From assembly GCA_905370255.1 (NCBI GenBank), contig CAJPKC010000106.1, positions 1 through 5,344 of the forward strand: a DNA stretch of 5,344 bases. Direction: 5' to 3'. Position numbers and translations under genes: made by a program. Origin of the DNA: Streptococcus oralis. Lineage in GTDB: Bacteria > Bacillota > Bacilli > Lactobacillales > Streptococcaceae. Shown in pieces: positions 1 through 4,166 of this stretch. The notes below the pieces were generated by a model. The model did no database searches and had not been told where the DNA came from. It was given only the letters and a program-made list of their open reading frames with translations. How positions within the stretch are numbered: the stretch's first letter is position 1; each line of letters starts with the position of its first letter.

Positions 1-397
1 ATTGGTGAAGCAACAGCTGATGAAAATGGTAAAGCTACGATCACGCCAACCGTTGATATTCCAGCAGGTAATGTAACAGCTAAAGCTACGAAAGATGGTC
101 AAACATCAGATGCAAGCGCACCAAAAGAAGCTACAGCAGCAACACCAGCTAAACCAAGCCAACCAGTAGTCGATACAGACCTTACAGGTAAAGCAGGAAC
201 TAAAGATCCAGTTGAAGTGACTGCAGCACCAGGCACTAAGGTAGAATTGTTCGACAAAGATGGTAACAAGATTGGTGAAGCAACAGCTGATGAAAATGGT
301 AAAGCTACGATCACGCCAACCGTTGATATTCCAGCAGGTAATGTAACAGCTAAAGCTACGAAAGATGGTCAAACATCAGATGCAAGCGCACCAAAAG
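1..397 (+). repeat. Perfect 127-bp direct repeat within the surface-protein gene
   Basis: Bases 1-127 are identical to 271-397, giving a 270-bp (90-codon) period. The copies diverge immediately after the shared CCAAAAG (GAAG versus TTGC). They encode the second half of Ig-like type-A domains. Perfect identity, including at synonymous sites, indicates recent duplication or gene conversion. The third type-A unit (925 onward) has drifted clearly. Confidence 0.95.
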
Positions 398-1461
398 TTG
401 CGACAGATACAACAGCTCCAGCTAAACCAGTTGTGAACCCGGTTAAAGCAGGTGGCACAGCGATCACAGGTACAGCCGAAGCAGGCTCAACTGTAGAAGT
501 CACTCTTCCAGATGGCTCTAAATTATCGGCTAAAGCTGACCAAGATGGTAACTTCAGCGTTCCAGTCAGCGGTTTGGAAGAAGGTAAGACAGTATCTGTA
601 ACAGCCACAGATAACGCAGGTAACACATCAGATGCGACAACTGTAACCGTAGCGAAAACAGCTGATACGACAGCTCCATCAGCACCAGTTGTAAACCCAG
701 TTAAAGCAGGTACTACAGCAGTAACAGGAACAGCCGAAGCCGGTTCAACAGTAGAAGTAACGCTTCCGGATGGCTCTAAAGTATCGGCGAAAGCTGACCA
801 AGATGGAAACTTCAGTGTACCAGTCAGCGGTTTGAAAGAGGGTGATACAGTTTCTGTCACTGCAACAGATGACGCAGGCAACACCTCTAACCCAACATCA
901 GTGACTGTAGGTAAGGGAACTGATACGACAGCTCCAGATGCACCAGTTGTGACTACTGATCTTACAGGTAAGGCTGGCACTCGTACTCCAATTGATGTTA
1001 TTGCAGAACCAGGAACTAAGGTTGAATTGTTCGATAAAGATGGTAACAAGATTGGTGAAGCTACAGCTGATGAAACAGGTCATGCCGTAGTAGTTCCAAC
1101 AGTTAACATTCCAGAAGGTACTGTGACAGCGAAAGCGACAGACCTAGCAGGTAATGTTTCAGGAGCTAGTGCTCCAATGTTTGCCACAACAAGTGGAACA
1201 GTAGATTCCTTTAACAATGGTAAGGGTTCTGAGAATACTCCAACAGTTGTTAAACCGACACTAAGTGGCAAAGTTGAGTCATCAACTACTTCAGCGAAAC
1301 GCATGAACCTTAAAACTAGGGCAAATATTTCAGCAACTGAAAAAGATGCTTCTACACTTCCAGAAACAGGAGACGAAGCATCTATCGGTGGCGTAGTCCT
1401 TGGTGGAATTCTAGCGGCAGCTGGAATCGCCATTGCAGGAAAACGTAGAAAAGAAGATTAA
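1..1461 (+). CDS. LPXTG-anchored surface protein with bacterial Ig-like repeats (3' part)
   Basis: This is the C-terminal 486 residues of a cell-wall-anchored surface protein; the reading frame is open from base 1, so the start lies outside the window. Two related repeat types are visible. Type A (with TDLTGKAG and PGTKVELFDKDGNKIGEA) covers residues 1-46 (partial), about 47-136 and about 309-398. Type B (PVVNPVKAG, TGTAEAGSTVEVTLPDGSK, TATDxAGNTS; Big_6-like) covers 137-222 and 223-308. Each type-B unit begins at a TTAP junction. A Ser/Thr/Asn-rich linker (about 399-451) leads to LPETG at 453-457, a Gly/Ala/Ile-rich membrane helix (about 462-480) and the tail KRRKED, the classic sortase A signal. 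Ig-like stalks of this kind usually project an N-terminal binding domain, which is not seen here, so the ligand is unknown. The stop TAA is followed 53 bp later by a strong terminator. The surface-anchor assignment is secure; an adhesin role is inferred. Confidence 0.93.
   Translation: MGEATADENGKATITPTVDIPAGNVTAKATKDGQTSDASAPKEATAATPAKPSQPVVDTDLTGKAGTKDPVEVTAAPGTKVELFDKDGNKIGEATADENGKATITPTVDIPAGNVTAKATKDGQTSDASAPKVATDTTAPAKPVVNPVKAGGTAITGTAEAGSTVEVTLPDGSKLSAKADQDGNFSVPVSGLEEGKTVSVTATDNAGNTSDATTVTVAKTADTTAPSAPVVNPVKAGTTAVTGTAEAGSTVEVTLPDGSKVSAKADQDGNFSVPVSGLKEGDTVSVTATDDAGNTSNPTSVTVGKGTDTTAPDAPVVTTDLTGKAGTRTPIDVIAEPGTKVELFDKDGNKIGEATADETGHAVVVPTVNIPEGTVTAKATDLAGNVSGASAPMFATTSGTVDSFNNGKGSENTPTVVKPTLSGKVESSTTSAKRMNLKTRANISATEKDASTLPETGDEASIGGVVLGGILAAAGIAIAGKRRKED
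409..924 (+). repeat. Two tandem 258-bp type-B Ig-like units
   Basis: Units 409-666 and 667-924 each encode 86 residues starting TTAP and are closely similar in protein. They share the core TGTAEAGSTVEVTLPDGSK and the segment KADQDGNFSVPVSGL. Many synonymous differences separate them (for example ggtacagcc versus ggaacagcc), so this duplication is older than the 127-bp repeat upstream. Confidence 0.9.
1357..1458 (+). other. Sortase A cell-wall sorting signal (LPETG)
   Basis: LPETG is encoded at 1357-1371. It is followed by a spacer, about 19 hydrophobic residues (IGGVVLGGILAAAGIAIAG) and KRRKED before the stop. In this known signal, sortase A cuts between Thr and Gly and joins Thr to the peptidoglycan cross-bridge. 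Confidence 0.95.
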
Positions 1462-1514
1462 GATAAAATATTCTTATAGAAGTGATTTAAATAGTCTTCT
1501 AAGTTTTCAAACCT

Positions 1515-1547
1515 AAAGACTCATCCCTGATAGGGGTGAGTCTTTTT
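1515..1547 (+). terminator. Rho-independent terminator of the surface-protein gene
   Basis: A 13-bp stem pairs AAAGACTCATCCC (1515-1527) with GGGGTGAGTCTTT (1533-1545), with one T-G wobble, around the 5-nt loop TGATA. The stem ends in a T run (1543-1547). It lies 53 bp after the stop codon and should end transcription of the upstream gene. Confidence 0.9.
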
Positions 1548-1557
1548 GTGTCACGAA

Positions 1558-1580
1558 AACCACTAGATATGCTAATGGTT
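1558..1580. repeat. Imperfect palindrome, possible IS200-type end hairpin
   Basis: AACCACTAG (1558-1566) pairs with CTAATGGTT (1572-1580), with one C-A mismatch and a 5-nt loop ATATG. It lacks a T run, so it is not a typical terminator. Its place just ahead of the presumed IS200 leader suggests the subterminal hairpin recognised by TnpA. Confidence 0.5.
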
Positions 1581-1665
1581 CCGAAAAGCTTTTAGCGATG
1601 TGTCAAAAAAGCCCCCTAAAGTGTAATATTAGATAGGGTTTCCCGACCACTAACTAATATACAAA

Positions 1666-1671
1666 AGGAGG
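1666..1671 (+). promoter_or_regulatory. Strong Shine-Dalgarno AGGAGG
   Basis: A perfect AGGAGG lies 7 nt before ATG at 1679 and only 4 nt before the in-frame GTG at 1676, so ATG 1679 is the preferred start. A consensus site on a gene fragment suggests that it was inherited from a formerly complete gene, probably an IS200 tnpA. Confidence 0.75.
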
Positions 1672-1678
1672 AACAGTG

Positions 1679-2428
1679 ATGAGAAAGGATAATAATAGTT
1701 TATCGTATACTAACATGAAAGGATACTACCGTTTGCGACGAATTCGAGCAGTTAAACCAAGGTTTTTCATCAGATGTTTGAAAGTACGCCAAAAGGTACG
1801 GTTTATCACGATGGACATGTCAGGAGCCTATATGCCACTAGCTCGAAGGCTTTTTCCAAATGCCAAAATCATTATTGATCGTTTCCACATTATCCAGCAC
1901 CTTGGTCGAGCCTTTTTAAAGACAAGAATTGCCATTATGAACCAATTTGATAAGAAGTCACTACCTTATCGAGCTTTAAAAAATCACTGCAGACTCTTCC
2001 AAAAGGACAGCCGTAAGTTATCTTGTAAATCATTTCACTCGAAAACCTTCCATCAAACATTATGTCCACATGAAGTCGTTGAGAAGACACTGAATTTCTC
2101 AGAAGAACTCGCCGATTATTATAACCTCTATCAGCTTTTGCTTTTTCACTTTCAGGAAAAAAGAGTGGATGAGTTTTTTGAACTCATAGAGGAGAATATA
2201 AGCAAGGTCAATCACTACTTTCAAACGGTCTTTAGGACTTTTCTTAGACACAAGCAATACATCAAGAATGTGCTAGAAACACAGTACTCAAATGCAAAAT
2301 TGGAGGGGACCAATAAGCTTATCAAAGATATTAAACGTCTGGGCTTCGGTTTTAGAAATTTTATCAACTTTAGGAAGCTTGTTTTCATCACTCTGAACAT
2401 ACAAAACACATTTCAGAGAACAGAGTAG
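1679..2428 (+). pseudogene. ISL3-family transposase, N- and C-terminally truncated, with foreign start
   Basis: From about residue 22 this 249-codon frame matches the C-terminal half of ISL3-family DDE transposases. Visible are KVRQKVRFITMDMSGAYM, FPNAKIIIDRFHIIQHL, LYQLLLFHF, YSNAKLEGTNKLIKDIKR and GFGFRNFINF. The acidic residues Asp46 (TMDM), Asp67 (DRFH) and Glu209 (KLEGTN) remain. The N-terminal half is gone: family members are about 420 residues, with a Cys-rich zinc-binding region, a helix-turn-helix and the first catalytic block. The first 15-20 residues are unrelated to ISL3 and probably come from an IS200 tnpA start. True ISL3 coding ends at LNIQ (to about 2404); the tail NTFQRTE is IS110 DNA read out of frame. 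The remaining ISL3 C-terminus lies at 3182-3223. It cannot be an active transposase. Whether the chimeric frame is translated is unknown, although its ribosome site is strong. Confidence 0.85.
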
Positions 2429-2982
2429 GTAACTTGGCTGAGAAGTTAGTTGGACTGGCAAAGCAATCTTATTCTGCCATTTCAAAAACCTCTCCTATAA
2501 TAGAAGAGGTTAAGTATAATGCACAGGAACTTATAAGGTTGACAAACCGTCGGGAACAAATTTTAGAACAGTTGATAGAGTTAGCTAAACCTCTACCTGA
2601 ATATGAGATTCTTCTCTCTATTCCTGGTATCGCAGAGACAACGGCTACAAGTGTTATTGGCGAATTAGGAGACATTCGTCGCTTTAAGTCTGCTTATCAA
2701 ATCAACGTTTTTATCGGTATTGATCTCAAACACTATGAATCAGGAGATTTCCTAGGTCAAGAGCATATTACTAAGCGTGGGAATCCTTATGCAAGAAAAA
2801 TTCTGCACAAATGTATTCACAATATCGCTTCCGCTAGCCATACCAATCTTTTCCATATCTCAGATTTCTATGAGAAACGAAAAAGACAATCGCAGACAAC
2901 TTCAACTAAGCCTCATACGATTGCCTCTATACATCGCCTTATTAGGACAATGTATTATCTTATAATGCATAATGAACTTTAA
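2401..2982 (+). pseudogene. IS110-family transposase, C-terminal half
   Basis: This frame encodes the C-terminal part of an IS110/IS116/IS902-type recombinase (Transposase_20 region). A helix-hairpin-helix-like LLSIPGIAETTATSVIGELG (from about 2611) is followed by FIGIDLKHYESGD, HITKRGNPYARKIL and a basic C-terminus. The Ser-Gly pair (Ser at 2740-2742) sits where IS110 enzymes carry their conserved serine. The N-terminal RuvC-like DEDD domain, about half of a roughly 400-residue protein, is absent. Family-like sequence (KHISENRVGNLAEKL) reads in this frame from about 2404, upstream of the first possible start (TTG 2434), so this is a 5'-truncated remnant with no real start. It overlaps the end of the ISL3 frame in a different phase. 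The TAA at 2980-2982 may be early, since an in-frame DYTLAQSH and a second stop follow. It is non-functional as it stands. Confidence 0.87.
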
Positions 2983-3181
2983 GACTATACTTTAGCCCAA
3001 AGTCATTAAAGTCGTCCATGCCCTATAATTCTAACACCTTGTTTCAAAAAATACCAGATAAGGTGTCGTTTTTATATGCTCAAATGTCAGAAAAAACGGC
3101 TTGAACTATCCCTCAAAAAATTCTCTTCATACACTTTCAGAAATAATGTTGAGTCAGAAACCGTATTATACTTGACAAATG
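2983..3181. other. Non-coding 3' flank of the IS110 remnant
   Basis: About 200 bp with no credible gene. It contains one terminator-like hairpin (3034-3073) and a TTGACA at 3172-3177 without a good -10 partner. It is probably the right-end non-coding part of the IS110 element, ending where ISL3 sequence resumes. Confidence 0.6.
3034..3073 (+). terminator. Terminator-like hairpin downstream of the IS110 remnant
   Basis: ACACCTTGTTT (3034-3044) pairs with AGATAAGGTGT (3056-3066) in 11 pairs, including two G-U wobbles; the outer 7 pairs are perfect. The loop is 11 nt, and five T residues follow at 3069-3073 after a CG. It could stop transcription leaving the transposase gene, or it could be a structural element of the IS110 end. 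Confidence 0.6.
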
Positions 3182-3223
3182 ATAGAAAAAGAGAAGACCT
3201 ATCTAGTCCTCTCTAGATGTTAG
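3182..3223 (+). pseudogene. Detached C-terminus of the ISL3 transposase
   Basis: Read from 3182, the bases encode IEKEKTYLVLSRC followed by TAG. A terminal LVLSRC is typical of streptococcal ISL3-family transposases as I recall them. The upstream ISL3 fragment stops at LNIQ, so joining the two restores a normal-looking end (LNIQ-KEKTYLVLSRC). The ISL3 inverted repeat follows 17 bp later, which supports the reading. This piece has no start and is not a gene on its own; it marks the far side of the IS110 interruption. Confidence 0.72.
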
Positions 3224-3240
3224 CTTTTCGTCACCCACTA

Positions 3241-3256
3241 CAGTTGACAAAGAACC
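3241..3256. mobile_element. Right terminal inverted repeat of the ISL3 element
   Basis: CAGTTGACAAAGAACC is the reverse complement of GGTTCTTTGTCAACTG, which matches the GG(C/T)TCTTTGTCAA ends I recall for pneumococcal ISL3 elements such as IS1167. It lies 17 bp after the reconstructed transposase stop, as expected. No matching left repeat occurs in the window, so the left end is lost. The following AT-rich bases would be the target site. Confidence 0.7.
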
Positions 3257-3311
3257 TTTTTAAATAGTAGCTCATACATGAGTAATATGTTAGTTAGAAG
3301 CTAAATGTGAA

Positions 3312-3339
3312 GTCTCTAAGATAGAAGTTAATTAGAGAC
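3312..3339. repeat. Perfect 8-bp inverted repeat
   Basis: GTCTCTAA (3312-3319) and TTAGAGAC (3332-3339) are perfect complements with a 12-nt loop. No T run follows, so it is not a terminator. It could be a protein-binding site or an RNA hairpin. Confidence 0.6.
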
Positions 3340-3610
3340 GAGGGGAAGGATAAATTCATTTAAATATGAGTCTACTAACGTGATTATAGCAGTGAAATGA
3401 GAAATTTGCAACAACTTTTATAAAAATAATATTTTCTGATATAGTGAAGTGAATTTTCAGACTAAGTTATAATTATATAAGAAAATAGAATCTAGTTTAA
3501 GATTTATTAATTTATTATTGAGGTGATCTCAGGGGGCGTCAACGCATGGTTACAATTTAATATTTTATATTTTGATAATAAATGGATGTTTAATTTAAGA
3601 GACTAATTAT

Positions 3611-3632
3611 ATTCTTTCATACACGAAAGAAT
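3611..3632. repeat. Perfect 8-bp hairpin
   Basis: ATTCTTTC (3611-3618) and GAAAGAAT (3625-3632) pair perfectly around a 6-nt loop ATACAC, inside very AT-rich DNA. Its function is unknown; there is no T run on the + strand. Confidence 0.6.
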
Positions 3633-3677
3633 TTATATAATGAGATTATGTGATGATTGTTATTTAGATTATATTCT

Positions 3678-3736
3678 GGTAAACTATTTATTAGCTAGTT
3701 TATCCATATAGTATGTCTCAAGCCAATGGGTAAACT
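3678..3736 (+). promoter_or_regulatory. Mutually exclusive stems upstream of a terminator (attenuator-like)
   Basis: Segment 1 GGTAAACTA (3678-3686) and segment 3 GGGTAAACT (3728-3736) are near copies. Each can form 9 pairs with segment 2 TAGTTTATCC (3696-3705), but not at the same time. A strong terminator starts 18 nt after segment 3. This geometry resembles a leader that switches between two folds. No known riboswitch or T-box signature was recognised, and a regulatory role is inference only. Confidence 0.3.
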
Positions 3737-3753
3737 CTGGAATATTAATGCGA

Positions 3754-3786
3754 AAAAAAACGCGAGAGAAGTTCTTGCGTTTTTTT
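3754..3786. terminator. Strong bidirectional rho-independent terminator
   Basis: The left arm (3754-3768: seven A, CGC, GAGAG) pairs with the right arm (3772-3786: TTCTT, GCG, seven T) in 15 pairs, two of them G-U, around a 3-nt loop. The T tract on the + strand is formed by the right arm, and the A tract gives a T tract on the - strand. No gene lies within 500 bp on its left, so what it terminates is unclear. Confidence 0.85.
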
Positions 3787-4029
3787 CTTGTCAAAATTAG
3801 TAGTCTTTATTTATCTTTTTAATTAAAATGTTAGATATATGGGGATATCAGTATAATTTATAAAATTATTTAACTCAAAATATATCACTATTTTGAATTT
3901 CAAGAGAATATTTTTACAAATGTTAGAGTCTTTATAATTAGTTATATGAAAAGGTTTTAGAGGTTTTCATGAAAGAAAAGTATGGTTGCTAAACAATTAT
4001 TTATATTGATTAAAAATTAGAGAAAATAC

Positions 4030-4058
4030 TTGCCTAAAGATTAAAAAAAGGATATGAT
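4030..4058 (+). promoter_or_regulatory. Predicted sigma-70-type promoter of the protease gene
   Basis: The -35 box TTGCCT (4030-4035) and the -10 box TATGAT (4053-4058) are separated by the ideal 17 bp, with an A-rich spacer. They match consensus at 4/6 and 5/6 positions. The predicted start near 4065 gives a leader of about 100 nt before ATG 4167. Confidence 0.65.
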
Positions 4059-4081
4059 AGATTTCGGAAGAAGGATAATAA

Positions 4082-4108
4082 ATGTATAGAGTGCGTGTTT
4101 TTCAGTAA
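4082..4108 (+). CDS. Possible 8-codon leader peptide in the protease 5' UTR
   Basis: ATG at 4082 lies 7 nt after a good ribosome site (GGAAGAAGG, 4066-4074) and encodes MYRVRVFQ before TAA. It sits inside the predicted leader transcript, just after the inferred transcription start and 58 nt ahead of the protease start. Such a short frame can occur by chance. What makes it notable is a ribosome site as good as that of the real gene. No clear regulatory codon run is seen. Confidence 0.3.
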   Translation: MYRVRVFQ

Positions 4109-4153
4109 CGTCTTCGTTTTTAAAGTGCCTTTGGGGTACAACGATTAACATAT

Positions 4154-4160
4154 AGGAAGA
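4154..4160 (+). promoter_or_regulatory. Ribosome binding site of the protease gene
   Basis: AGGAAGA lies 6 nt before ATG 4167. A nearer ATG at 4163 is in another phase, is only 2 nt from the site and hits a stop after 9 codons, so 4167 is the start. Confidence 0.8.
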
Positions 4161-4166
4161 TTATGA

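Larger units (their letters stand above)
1551..1735 (+). mobile_element. Probable left-end remnant of an IS200-type element
   Basis: Three signs point to the 5' end of an IS200/IS605-family (HUH transposase) element. The first is an imperfect palindrome at 1558-1580, like the subterminal hairpins of this family. The second is a leader of about 85 nt ending in a very strong Shine-Dalgarno. The third is a start codon followed within about 10 codons by SLSYT, resembling the SL(A/S)HT near the N-terminus of IS200 TnpA proteins. The match fades after about 1715, and no HUH motif, catalytic Tyr or right end is present, so at most the tip survives. The family assignment rests on remembered family features and short matches. 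The junction with ISL3 sequence is placed only roughly, between 1715 and 1745. Confidence 0.42.
2404..3181 (+). mobile_element. IS110-family element remnant nested in the ISL3 element
   Basis: The segment lies between the two separated parts of the ISL3 transposase gene. It contains the 3' half of an IS110 transposase gene and about 200 bp of downstream sequence. Its borders are inferred from where ISL3 reading stops (LNIQ, about 2404) and resumes (about 3182). The left part of the IS110 element is missing, so a deletion followed or accompanied the insertion. IS110 elements have no clear long inverted repeats, so the exact ends cannot be read from the sequence. Confidence 0.65.
3257..4029. 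other. Long AT-rich non-coding region with hairpins
   Basis: This stretch of nearly 800 bp is visibly AT-rich and broken by stops in every frame, and I see no protein, tRNA or rRNA gene in it. It holds inverted repeats at 3312-3339 and 3611-3632, a competing pair of stems at 3678-3736 and a strong terminator at 3754-3786. One short GC-rich island (about 3522-3552, with CAGGGGGCGTCAACGC) stands out. It may be the old 5' intergenic region of the protease gene plus decayed DNA, or it may encode a small RNA ending at the terminator. Confidence 0.6.

Noticed and set aside
369..1049. A 226-codon open frame on the - strand inside the surface-protein gene
   Set aside because: It mirrors the repetitive, Ala/Thr/Val-rich coding strand, has no recognisable protein features and no ribosome site, and overlaps a secure gene.
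1601..1629. Promoter upstream of the chimeric transposase frame (TGTCAA, then TAATAT at 17 bp)
   Set aside because: The -35 matches the consensus at only two of six positions and the -10 at four, so the match is no better than chance in AT-rich DNA.
2434..2982. The IS110 fragment as a complete small gene starting at TTG 2434
   Set aside because: IS110-like residues continue upstream of the TTG in the same phase, and no Shine-Dalgarno precedes it at a suitable distance. It is a truncated gene.
3244..3270. Outward TTGACA in the ISL3 inverted repeat as part of a promoter
   Set aside because: The best downstream -10 candidate (TAGTAG at 3265-3270) is a poor match at only 15 bp spacing, and no gene follows for about 900 bp.
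3406..3473. Promoter-like TTGCAA (3406) and TATAAT (3468) boxes in the AT-rich region
   Set aside because: Neither has a good partner at 16-18 bp. Single boxes are expected by chance in such AT-rich sequence, although a start for a small RNA here cannot be excluded.
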